From NCBI GenBank assembly GCA_907163345.1, contig CAJQUN010000461.1:186001-250000 (forward strand): a stretch of 64,000 bases of DNA, read 5' to 3'. The DNA comes from Haberlea rhodopensis (Eukaryota; Streptophyta; Magnoliopsida; Lamiales; Gesneriaceae). The position numbers and the translations under genes were made by a program. Positions 48,282 through 59,345 of this stretch are shown piece after piece (position 1 is the first letter of the stretch; each line of letters starts with the position of its first letter). The notes beneath the pieces are model-generated. The model did no database searches and had not been told where the DNA came from. It worked only from the letters and a program-made list of their open reading frames with translations.

Positions 48282-51200
48282 ATTCTCCCCCACTCATTGA
48301 ATTTCGTCCTCGAAATTCCATATTCAACATATGAATCTCATATATCATATGAATCACATACAGAAAGCCATAAGCAAATTGACTTGATCTTATCCAACTC
48401 ATTGTACCGATGATTTCCCTGAACCAAGTCACTGCCCACTACTATTCCTGCTGGATGCATACAAATCTGTTCGTCTAATGTCTCATACATCCGTCCCTCC
48501 TTGGACAACTAGTCATCATATAATAATACAGTCAATGGTTCAATTCCTGGTATTACACCTTTTCCATACACCTTATGCCACACTTTATAAACACAGCAAC
48601 ACACATACCCGCATTGTATATTGTATAACGGTTTAGAATGTTTCCATTCGTCTGTACTCTTGTGTAAATTTACACAGAATATCGAGATCAACAAGATACT
48701 CTAAACCAAGTACTTCGGTCCTTGTCACATGCAGATTCTACACATCCAAATGTGCACAGAGCCATCTCTGCTCGCACATTTCACCAAGTGATATTATCGT
48801 ATGTCATTACATAATGTGATAGATATAACATCTCAATCTATCGTATGTATACTAAGCTCCCACGCCAGACTTCTCAGTCTTGATTTAAACACTAAACACG
48901 ATACCAGTCCAGAACAAACACTGGACACCAACTTGTCCAAACCACAAAAAGTAATCCACATCACACTTAGATGTCAGCAATGTATACTGTACACCAAAGC
49001 CATGTCCAATACATATGTCCATATGTTTATATGGTTATCTCACCCAATGACTATGTTCTCATAGTAGTTATTCACACCATTTGCGTGTTTCCATATTCCC
49101 CTATCCTGACCCCTGTACCGAAAATGTCATGATTTGCATCAATTGTTTCCCTCAAGACTACCATCTTGAGTATGACAAGCTTTTACAACGAGTCTTTAAT
49201 GATTAACACAAAATATCATGTAGCAATGGAAACCAACATGTTTTCCAACCGACACTTTTTCCCCGTATGTGCAATTCACTTGCTACATGTATTATGCCAA
49301 CAAGTCCCACACATCACAGGTACCTGATAACTCATTCCGTTCTGCTTCAAGAACTTATCCATACTGATTATCATATCACCCGGATAGATCATGAAATCGA
49401 ATATATCACCCGACTATATCACATGATCGAATATATCACTCAGATATATCACATGATCGCATATGCATTCCTAATAATAAACACGATTGCTCCCAGTAAA
49501 TCGTTATCACCTCTGGTTCTTAAAGGAATAGCCAATCCAACAATACATGGAAGGTAACAAATTCCAACTCAACTGCAATCACACAAGCCACACATTCGTA
49601 TTGACATGAATGACAATCAAAGTACCATATTACTCATGGTCATTCTAACATTATTACTCTGTAATTGGATTCATAGGAATTGCCAGATCATATAGCATTG
49701 CCTATGATACCTTCACAATACTGCCACCGTATTATGTTCCAAGTACACTTTCCGTGTACGCTCAAAGGATATCATATCAGAATACTCAAGTACAAATATA
49801 TAGCAAAATACCATCCCCCATCTGGTATATGTCAACTCAGTCGCATAGTGGTCGTACCACTATAACATGACACACACTTTAATGTCATACACATATGTGT
49901 ACGAACAAGCTCAAAAGATAATTCATTTCATGGACAAATCAAGTCCCATCACCCTACTTCATACGTGTGAGTTTCTTCAACCTTCTCATAACCATCTGTG
50001 ATTCATCACCCATCACATGGTTTAGCATATCCACTATTCATTTACCATTACATGGTGTAGTATACCAACCATACTGTTTCCTCATGAAACATATTCACAG
50101 TCTGTCCATCAATAGATATCAACCCAACATCTATCGAGCACAAAATGAAAACCAATTAACTATGCAAACCAATCGCATGACTCGGTCGGCATATCACAAT
50201 CATAATCCCCTCAGTCATACATCTCCCATCCTGACATCATAGCCACCAAGCTATGCTATCAGACAATAATTTACACTCAATGCTTACCGGATACTCACAT
50301 TGCCAACCAATCTCTGTTGGTCTCCCGTGTACAGATCACACGTCTGTCATGTAAGAATCCAGAATATGACAAGATGTCAACACAAGTCCACTAAAGAATC
50401 AGTTTACGGATGTCTATCATGACGTCCTTTTCTGTATCCAGAAGCCATACCAGCATCCAATGCTCTCAATAACAACACAGATACCAACACTCTGTTCAAA
50501 GCAGATCAATCAATTTCAACTTCATAAATACAGTTCACACACACAGAACTAGATGTTCATATACAACATTCCAGACACAACTGTATGCACTTGAGGTATC
50601 TTGTATCAATCAAAGACACCCATGGCTGCTACACATATCACATATCATACGGACAACCGTAGAACTCGGAGGGAGTTCACATCAACACAATGATATCCAT
50701 TCTCATCTGTACTATACCTTAGTCAGATATCCTACATGGCCACATCTCACCATGTATGTCCCAGTACAGCCATCACAAAGATCACATGTGCAGGCATCAC
50801 AGACATCTTTGCCGGTGATCATTGCAGCACTGCACTCTCCGCCGGTATGCTCTTTCAATCTGAACACTTCCATGCTCAATTCCATATGATACAACAAGAA
50901 CGAACACAAGAAGCTACTACACAGAAAGGATCACACAGTCCGTTAACCAGTCACCAAACACGAGTGACTTGAACGACATCAACTGATAACAGTCGAACAT
51001 ACTGCGGTTGTACCGCTCCATCAATACGCCTCAGCGCCACTATCATTGAACTCTCCCAATTTCATGTTCCTTGTCAACTCCATGACAACAAACATAGAGA
51101 TCAACATACACATACACACCTCAGAACCATACACAGATGATACCCTGACAAGATAATCATCACCACGATGATCTTACAAATCACCAATTACCGTTGTGAA

Positions 51201-51895
51201 ATACCACAATAAAAAAGACTATTATTGTACATTCATTTCACAGTCGCTACATGTACCATTTGAGTACCACAAGTAACCCATATCTGCATCATCTCCCAAT
51301 GTAAACACACTGTGTTAGCCATACGATCCACAGATCAGGAGCAAAGTATTACATTCCCGTTCAGACCATACATGTCGAACTAACAATGCAACCACAGATT
51401 GCAATATCAAGAATGCCCTTGACCTTCCATTCACACATCATGTGTCAGCGGCCAGTCCATCATTAGGTCTGAGACACAATCTCATACAGGCTGACTTTGC
51501 ACATGGAGCTGATATCAAGCTTTGCTTTTCACGCTCCACCCACTGTACAACTTACTCCTCTGATTCGGTATCGAACTACATACCAGTACCACGGAATCAG
51601 TGGAATAGCTCCCATGAAACATATCATGTTTTCCTTGCCAAATGATAGTACAGAAACCCGGTGTACCAATCACGGTTACACCCACAACATCACTTATGTC
51701 ACGCATAAGAATTCATACCAAGTCATACTATCATCCTGCAAAACAAGGGTTAACAATAACAGATACAAATACAAAGCATGTTCCCAGACACTATATCATC
51801 AGTATCACATGCCTTTAAGTGATTAGGTAACTCCCTAACTCACTTCCTCTACCCTTGTTTATCCCGTTCTCGAACCACTGCTCTGATACCACTAA
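48282..51895 (-). other. Internal non-coding region of element C
   Basis: Begins with the polypurine-tract complement and hairpin GAATTTCG-TCCT-CGAAATTC (48299-48318), ends with the primer binding site complement. Between them I see only short unrelated open frames and no clear similarity to the internal region of A/D, so C is a separate non-autonomous family. Confidence 0.7.
51875..51891 (-). promoter_or_regulatory. Primer binding site of element C
   Basis: Complement reads TGGTATCAGAGCAGTGG, 4 bases from the LTR. Confidence 0.92.
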
Positions 51896-54020
51896 TGTGG
51901 GGTCCTCGTTACTTAATCCATTATCCATTTAGCATACATATGTGAGTCTGAATTAAGTAAAAACATACACTGTTTAAGAGTTTCTCACTCATAGGTTGTT
52001 ACAGATGTACTAAAACCACTAGTACAAAACCAAATAACTTTTTCACATATACATTACATGTATAATTAACAACCTAATCCGGTACAACTCCTATGCAGTG
52101 GTTCACCTCGCAGCGGAAAAGACTCACGATTCCCACGTCTATGAACTCCTACAGAAACATTCACAAAACGTGAGTATAGATAACAACTATCTCAGTGCAA
52201 TATCAAAACATCACAATAATGATAAAGCACAATAAAATCATCAATAGTAAATGCTCTGTATCATGCATCAACAAATGCATTATGTCATGACATGTCTCAA
52301 CAATCACCCTATTATCACAAGCCCCATATGATATGCCTATTCAGCTCAATATGTCAGTGGAACCACATCACATCTTCATATTAGCAGCACATATCATAGT
52401 ACCATACTCATCTGTGATAATAGCCAGAGCATATACCCAAACCAGGCGTATATCTCTCAAATACATAACCGAGCATATACCCAAACCAGGCGTATATCTC
52501 TCAAATACATAACCGAGCATATACCCAAACCAGGCGTATATCTCAAACATAACCGAGCATATACCCAAACCAGGCGTATATCTCAAACATAACCGAGCAT
52601 ATACCCAAACCAGGCGTATATATCAAGCCAAAGCATATGTAGTACATCTATCGTGGCAACGATCCCAGCCAAAGCATATATACCAACCCGGGCATATCTA
52701 TCAAGGCAATGATCGTACCAAAGCATATACACATATCTATCAAGGCATCCCACTCAATCATATGAAATCCATGTATGCACATGCATATGATACTACCAAT
52801 CATATGACATAAAGATAACATAAATCATATGATATCAAAACCATAACATCATCATCACATCAAATCTATACTCCGTACGTCAACACGTACCTGTAAAGCG
52901 ACACAAACCAGATAACTCGGTCGTCAATGGGTAATTGCCTCTTTGCCCTGTCTCCTGTGATGATGTTACAACAATACCAACAATATCATGTTAAAAGAGG
53001 TTGAACTATTCATTTCCACAATCAAATAATATTGTTCAACATTTTAAGTCTACCGATCGATCGGTCACTCTAGCGATCGATCGGTCCAAACAAATAACCC
53101 TAGCGATCGGTCGGTCAGAAGCTAGCGATCGATCGCTCCAAAATCTGATTTTCTAAAAAATGCTACGGCTTTCACCGATCGATCGTCGCTTCCAGTGATC
53201 GATCGGTACCTACACCGCCTTACTTCCCCTGTTTCTACCGATCGATCGGTACGAGCCTACCGATCGATCCGTCGTCAACAGAATTTGTAAAATAATGGCG
53301 ATTTTGAGCTTATCCTCATGGTGCATCTCCTACAACTCAAAAATTCCCATTCAAACATGATATTTGGATGTTATACCTTCATTTAAACATATTTCCATAT
53401 CACTACAACTCAAATCATTGACTTTAACAACATATGAATTTCATATTCCTTCAACTAAATCACATGCTTCTTAACTTGCATAACAACTATCATGCTAAGT
53501 TAATAGATCAACTCACTACAAAAATTAGAGCATGTAAATTCTCCTTACCACATACTTCATGTTCAACATGCTTCCAAGCTAGAACCAAGCAAAGACACCA
53601 AGGAATTCACAAGAGCATTGGTAGAGATTTGTAGGTGAGTTTGGGTGTATTGTGTGTTTAAAATCTGATATTCATCTATAAAATCACCTTTAACTTCAAA
53701 TGCACATTTACATGAAATTCCTCTCACATGCATGGTTAATGTATAGTCAAATTCACATGACATTCCTAGCCCATTTACATGTACATGCATATGAAATTAA
53801 ATTCAAATGCCCACTAGTACAAGTTGCTTGATATGTTACTATACTTGATTTAATCCAATCATTCCTAGGCACTACATCTAGTGCATCATGTTTCTTTCCT
53901 TGTCATATATCGACTATTCAGTTCATGTATGTGAGTATTTCCCTCGGTTCAACCCGAAACCGAGTCCATATCGTACCGTAATTATTCAAAATTACGCCAT
54001 AACAAATCCGAGGCATTACA
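51896..54020 (-). repeat. 5' LTR of element C
   Basis: Near-identical to 46155-48281; tandem array 52426-52624, GTACGT inverted repeat 52875-52890, GATCGATC array 53051-53273 (one motif lost a base: CCGATCGATCGTCG). Confidence 0.95.
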
Positions 54021-54025
54021 ACATT

Positions 54026-54757
54026 ACTCCCCTACTTATAAGATTCCATCCTCGAAATCGCATGCACTTACCCATAATGAAACTAAACATAAATAACATA
54101 CCAGAAAATAGTTCCGGATAGTGCTGCACCATATGCCGTTCCGTCTCCCACGTAGCCTCCTCGACACCCCGACGATCCCACTGAACTTTGACCATTGGTA
54201 TAACTTTGCTTCGTAGTCTGCGATCCTCGGGATCCAGAATTCTGATTGGTCGTTCTACGTAGGACACATCTGAGTCTAACTGTACTTCAGTAGGCTGTAA
54301 GACATGAGACGGGTCTGGCTCATACCTCCGTAACATAGAAACGTGAAAAACATCGTGTATGCCATACAAGGATGGCGGTAGTGCCAAACGGTAGGCCAAA
54401 GTACCGATACGCTGCAAAACTTCATATGGCCCAACATACCTCGGAGATAACTTTCCCCGCATACCAAACCGAACCACACCCCTGAAGGGCGAGATCTTTA
54501 AGAAGACCCTGTCTCCTAACTGGAATTCCAGCGGTCGTCGCCGCTTATTGGCATAGGCTGCTTGCCTATCCTGGGCCGCTTTCATCTTTTGGCGTATCAA
54601 CTTTATCTTGTCTTCCATATTCCTAATCATATCCGGTCCTCCGACCGCTTTACTAGTCAAGTCCTCCCAATACAATGGTGACCTACATCACCGTCCGTAC
54701 AGAGCTTCAAAAGGAGCCATTTGAATGCTCGCCTGGTAGCTGTTATTATAGGAGAAC
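54026..54757 (-). pseudogene. Chromovirus H integrase C-terminus and chromodomain-like tail (unit 2, broken)
   Basis: Same gene fragment as 23423-24147, here separated from its LTR by element C. The NNSYQASIQ stretch is intact but an Arg codon shortly after MAPFEALYGR is TGA where unit 1 has CGA, a CpG transition, so the two copies carry different nonsense changes. The 12 bp missing in unit 1 are present. Ends at AGAAC, where LTR E begins. Confidence 0.85.
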
Positions 54758-55423
54758 TGTGATGCCCCGAAATTAATTAATGGCAATCTGGACATTAATT
54801 ATGTTTATATGATGAATTATTGTGATGATTAAGTTATGTGTGGAAAATGAAGTGTTAACATGATTTAATTGTGTTGATTTTAATTATGAGGAAAGTATGG
54901 ATTTAATGAAGTTGGTTGCATTTTTTTGTAAATGCTTTTAAAATACCATGTTAGGGTATTTTATACATCATGTTAAGTGTTGGGGTGCAAATTTAATTAA
55001 ACCCTTATAATCCCCACTACCCCACCTTTTAACTCACTTTCCCCTTTATACTCTAAATCCCCAAATCAACAACCCAAAACCCTTACCCCCTCCATTTTCG
55101 CCCATGGCTTAAAAGAGGAAGAGGAATCCTTCCAAAATCTTGATTTGTGGAATTTGTTGGGAGATTTGGAGTCCCCAAGAGGTATGGATACCTCCTTGAT
55201 GTTTTTGTAAAGTTTTATTTGAGTTTGTTATGGTTTTGGAGGGTTTTGAAATGGGTTTGTTTGGGTGTATGTTATTTATGGTTGGGGTATGATTTTTGAA
55301 GTTTTTTATGTGGGTTTTAACGAGTTATGATGATGTTAGTGTGGTTGGAAAGTTTGGGTTTGAATGGTATGGGATTGAGCTTAGAAAATGCTCAAAAATG
55401 GCGAAAAATCGCGCACCAGCTGG

Positions 55424-55574
55424 TGGCGATCGATCGCCTGAAATAAGGCGATCGATCGCCGATGGCCAGTAGCCATTTCACGTAGCAGGCGATCGATCGC
55501 CTAAAATTAAGCGATCGGTCGCCGCAAGGCAAAAGAGCGAGGCGATCGATCGCCTCAAGTAGAGATCGATCGCC
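55424..55574. repeat. CGATCGATCG palindrome array (E, unit 2)
   Basis: Six motifs of GGCGATCGATCGCC type, with one GCGATCGGTCGCC and one AGATCGATCGCC. Confidence 0.92.
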
Positions 55575-55782
55575 ACTGTGTAAAACATGGAAAATGATGA
55601 TTTTTGATGAATTTTTGGTATTTGGCTATTGTTTAGCTTCTAATATTGATTTGTATGGTTATGTAGAACCATCCCAAGTACCCACAACCTCAAGGAGATA
55701 AAGCTCTCCGATTTCTCCACTTTTGGGAGTTAAGGTACGTAAGAAACGTACGGGCATCGGACGGTAAACCATACTCCTATGT

Positions 55783-56010
55783 AAGATGTTTATGATGATA
55801 ATGTTTATGATGATGATTATGATAAGTAAGTTTATGATGATGATGTTTATGATGATGATTATGATAAGTAAGTTTATGATGATGATGTTTATGATGATGA
55901 TTATGATAAGTAAGTTTCTGATGATGATGTTTATGATGATGATTATGATAAGTAAGTTTATGATGATGATGTTTATGATGATGATTGTGATAAGTAAGTT
56001 TATGATATTG
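55783..56010. repeat. 42-bp tandem array in LTR E (5 units)
   Basis: One unit more than the solo LTR copy in unit 1. Confidence 0.9.
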
Positions 56011-56634
56011 TTTATACGAGGTTTATTTAACGATACGATGTTTGCGTTATGGTAAGATGCCATACGACAGGGTAAGATGCCCATATGGTAAGATGCCATA
56101 CGATAGGGTAAGATGCTCATAGGGTAAGATGCACATATGGTAAGAAGCCATAAGATGTTCCCGATATGGTAAGATGCCATACGATAGGGTAAGATGCCCA
56201 TATGCACGAATGTGAATCAGGGTCAACAGAAAGAAGTTAATGAATAACCAGCAAGTCTACTTAACCAAGGTTTCATACATTTAATGTTATGTTTTATGAT
56301 GTAAGTAAAGATGTGTATGCTCATGATGTGTTGTCCCTGTAGGTACACTTTTGGACAGAAGGCTCACGGTCGGGTTGAGACAGTGAGCTACGAGGAGCAT
56401 GAAAGGAAATAGGATACATGATTTTTGGGATAGCCTCTACTCTAGGAGTAGTATAATTCTATCGCTTTAACATTCATTTTGAGAATGTAATTAATTAAGT
56501 TTTTGAAACTTCATATTTTGGCCTGTAATCTTATTAGCTCAAAGCTACAACCGGAACCCTAAGACGTCATTAATACATGTTTAGTCCATTATATGTGTTC
56601 AAGATGATGTTAAGGTAGGAAGACCCTACATTAG

Positions 56635-56651
56635 TGGTATCAGAGCAGTGG
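56635..56651 (+). promoter_or_regulatory. Primer binding site of chromovirus E
   Basis: TGGTATCAGAGCAGTGG, 4 bases after the LTR end. Confidence 0.95.
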
Positions 56652-56834
56652 TTAGATAACCCGGGAATGAGTGAAGGGTAGCCTTAGCAATAAGTTGGCT
56701 AGGTACTTCTTTCTAAACATGTTTTGTACATAAGTTGCATGTGAAGTATAAGATGTTACACTAACATGTTTGATTATCTGACGATGTATTATATGAACTG
56801 CCTTTGGTATTGTTGTTAACCCTTGTGTTGCAGC

Positions 56835-57208
56835 ATGGCAGCGAATGTTGAAGTGGGAGATGCAGATAGTGTGAATGCAAGTGCTGGACATACGAATCCC
56901 CTACCCCCGCCAGCTTTCGGCGAAGAACCGTCTGAACAACAGTTGTTGCCTGGGGAGCTGAGCTTGACTCAATTTCTCGCATACCGACCCCCTACATTTG
57001 AAGGAACTGAAACAGGGGAACAAGCTGAAGAGTGGTTAAAGAGAATAGAGCAAATCTTCGTGGCAGCTCCTTGTGCTAAGACGGCCTGGATAAGACTAGC
57101 AGAGTTCCAGTTGGCCAAGAAGGCATTGATGTGGTGGAAGACCACAGTAGAAGAGGCTCAAGGTCATTAATTGGAGGCTGTTCAGAACTCGGTTTCTGAC
57201 CCGCTATT
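56835..57208 (+). pseudogene. gag: Partial, frameshifted gag of chromovirus E
   Basis: The ATG at 56835 directly follows CCCTTGTGTTGCAG|C, a strong splice-acceptor-like context with CACTAACATG (branch-point-like) about 70 nt upstream. The first ~108 codons match the F gag (LPGELSLTQFLAYRPPTFEG, then an FQLAKKALMWWK retrotransposon-gag core). The frame then stops at 57168-57170; after it an NWRLFRTRFLTRY reading continues in another frame up to 57208, where F is inserted in the Tyr codon region. So a small indel precedes the insertion point. Confidence 0.85.
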
Positions 57209-57769
57209 TGTAAGGACCTTAATCCTTAAGTGTGGAAACAAGGCATAATAGAGCTAATATAATGATCAGAGTGAGAAAAGAACATGTTGAGTCTATGAGC
57301 TTAAGCATTACATGCCATAATAATAAGGACTTCCAAAAAGAATGGATTAATTACATTCCTCATCAATGAATGCTATCAACTAGTTTTACACTACTCTTAG
57401 AGTAGACACTAGACAAAATAATCCTGTCCTTTAATCCTCAAAAGAATGCTTCACAAGCTCACCACCTCAACCCGTTCAAAGCTTGCTATCATGCCAAAAA
57501 GGTACCTACAAGGACAACCCCCAAACATGAGCAATAATAATCATTCATATTCAACACAATATGAAGATAAAGCGTAAATGCATAATCAATATAAAACACT
57601 TCCTGTTTTCCCATGCATTTCAAACGCTTCCCGTTTGGTTGTCCCTGTACCATAACTCATGAGTATAATCAACAGATTATTTTTAATGGCCAAAACATGT
57701 CATGACATCATATACCATCTCAACAGTACCAAATATTGGTCACCATTCCCTAGTCTGTCCATCACAGTG

Positions 57770-57970
57770 TATTTTAATGCCCCTCGCTTATTTTCATATG
57801 GGCGGCATAGGATAACCTCGCTACAATGGACATGCGGCGCTCCCACCCCTCGCTTCACAGAGAGCGGCAAATACCCTTTCCTCGCCCCATATGACAACCA
57901 CGCTCAAATGTGACATGCGGCGCTCCCACCCCTCGCTTCACATTTAGCGGAACCAAAACAAAAGCGGCAA
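57770..57970. repeat. CGCT / AGCGGCA motif cluster in LTR F
   Basis: Repeated CCCCTCGCTT ... AGCGGCA and GCGGCGCTCCCACCCCTCGC segments; same kind of dyads as in A, D and I. Confidence 0.7.
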
Positions 57971-58372
57971 GCATTAAAATCATCAAAGGATGACCACGAC
58001 TCATGGGATGTGCATCCAATAATCATAATATGCATCTATCATCAATATGCATCAATTACCATGTATATGCATCCACAATGCAATACCACATATGGCATAA
58101 ATCAACATGTATATGCATACACAATGCAATACCACATATATACCCGCATCCACAATGCATAATCAATGAGTATATAAAATACATGTTACCGTTGGATGCC
58201 CGTACGTCCACTACGTACCTTTCCAAAAAGTGGAATGTGGTTGGACCTCAATTCCTTGGCTGCGTTGCCACCTGGGTTGGTTCTACATATTCACAAATAC
58301 CAATATTAGAACCCAATAATAGTCCAATACCAAAAATCCCACAAAAACACCCAAAAACACCATTTTTGGTGT

Positions 58373-58605
58373 CTCGCGATCGATCTCCAACAAGCCCCGA
58401 TCGATCGCGAGACCACACTGTCTCAGCCAACAAATTTCAACAATCCGCGATCGATCGCGGAGCTCGCGCCGATCGATCGCGGACTCGCCGATCGATCGCG
58501 GACTCGCCGATCGATCGCGCTCATCTCGCGATCGATCGCTGAAGTGCACTGCCTCAGCGCTGTTGCTCGCGATCGATCGCGAGCGGACGCCGATCGATCG
58601 CCGAG
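58373..58605. repeat. CGATCGATCG palindrome array (F)
   Basis: Nine motifs. The longest, 58565-58584, is an exact 20-bp palindrome (GCTCGC + GATCGATC + GCGAGC). Confidence 0.93.
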
Positions 58606-59345
58606 CTGCGGGCAAGCGAGATTCGGGCACTATTCACCCATCTCCTTCCCAAACACAAACAAACCCACCAACTCAAAACCACCCATAAACATCATAACAA
58701 ACTCATATAAACCACATCCAACCAAAACACTACCAAAATCACAACACCCAACACAAACTCATTTTAAACCCTTCAAAACCAACCCAAACTTAAACAAAAC
58801 CTTACAAAAATAAACCATGAGGTACCCATACCTCTTGGGGATCTCAAATCACCCAACAATCTTCCACAAATCAAAGTTTGCAAGGTCTCCTCTTCACCCC
58901 AAAGGTGGAACTCGAAATTAAGGGGAAGGGAAGGGTTTGGGTGTGATATTTGGTAAAGTAAGAGTGAGGTTGAATAAGTGGGGTTGGGTATTAAAATGTG
59001 AGTTTATTAAAATGATACCAAAAGAATTCCATGGTGTATAAAACACCCCCAACATGATATTTTTCAAAGCATTTACTCAAAATGCACCATAATATCAATT
59101 AACACATGATTTCTCATAAATTGCTAACCAAGGCAAATAAATCATGCTTCCATTAATATTTACCCAACATGCACCACATGCACCCTAAAATGCAATCCCG
59201 GGTCACCCTACCCACATGACCATGCACTTCTACATAAGGTAAATAAATCCCAACACATAATCAATTACCACATAATTAATCATGTAAACACAATTAGAGC
59301 CAAATAGCAATTAACCATTTCGGGGATGTCACAATACTCCCCTAC

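Larger units (their letters stand above)
46155..54020 (-). mobile_element. Complete non-autonomous (LARD-like) LTR element C
   Basis: 7,866 bp with LTRs 46155-48281 and 51896-54020, TG...CA ends, perfect 5-bp target duplication ACATT (46150-46154 and 54021-54025), primer binding site complement at 51875-51891 and polypurine-tract complement at 48282-48293. The 3.6-kb internal region has no frame over about 110 codons and no retroviral motif. The LTRs differ at roughly 1 percent by eye. It is absent from unit 1, so it inserted after the duplication or into one allele. Confidence 0.95.
30510..56630. repeat. Segmental duplication, unit 2 (~18.25 kb plus element C)
   Basis: Collinear with 7958-25966; differs by the C insertion, small indels and scattered substitutions. 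On its right side LTR E is followed by a primer binding site and gag rather than the H integrase. Confidence 0.9.
54758..56630 (+). repeat. 5' LTR of chromovirus E (unit 2)
   Basis: 1,873 bp. Candidate donor CAAGAG|GTATGG (intron from 55182), GATCGATC array (55424-55574), candidate acceptor TATGTAG at 55666, 68-nt exon 55667-55734, donor AAG|GTACGT at 55735 within the inverted repeat 55735-55751, 42-bp array with five units (55783-56010), acceptor-like CCCTGTAG at 56342. Confidence 0.92.
54758..57208 (+). mobile_element. Chromovirus E, 5' part (LTR, leader, partial gag), interrupted by F
   Basis: 5' LTR 54758-56630, primer binding site 56635-56651, leader, and start of gag. The target duplication AGAAC (54753-54757) and target are the same as for the solo LTR in unit 1, so both descend from one insertion event. 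The remainder should lie beyond the right end of the window, after F. Confidence 0.88.
57209..59333 (-). repeat. 3' LTR of chromovirus F
   Basis: 2,125 bp, TGTAAGGACCTTAATCC ... GGGGATGTCACA. On the element strand: candidate donor CAAGAG|GTATGG (intron from 58831), GATCGATC array (58373-58605), acceptor ATATGTAG (58283), 64-nt exon, donor AAAG|GTACGT (intron from 58218) inside GTACGT-N5-ACGTAC (58202-58218), CGCT/AGCG motifs (57770-57970), acceptor-like TCCTTGTAG near 57507. Exon-like segments are conserved with LTR E. Confidence 0.92.

Noticed and set aside
48282..51895. Hidden host gene inside element C
   Set aside because: Only short frames of similar size on both strands; no codon pattern or domain; fits non-coding retrotransposon interior.
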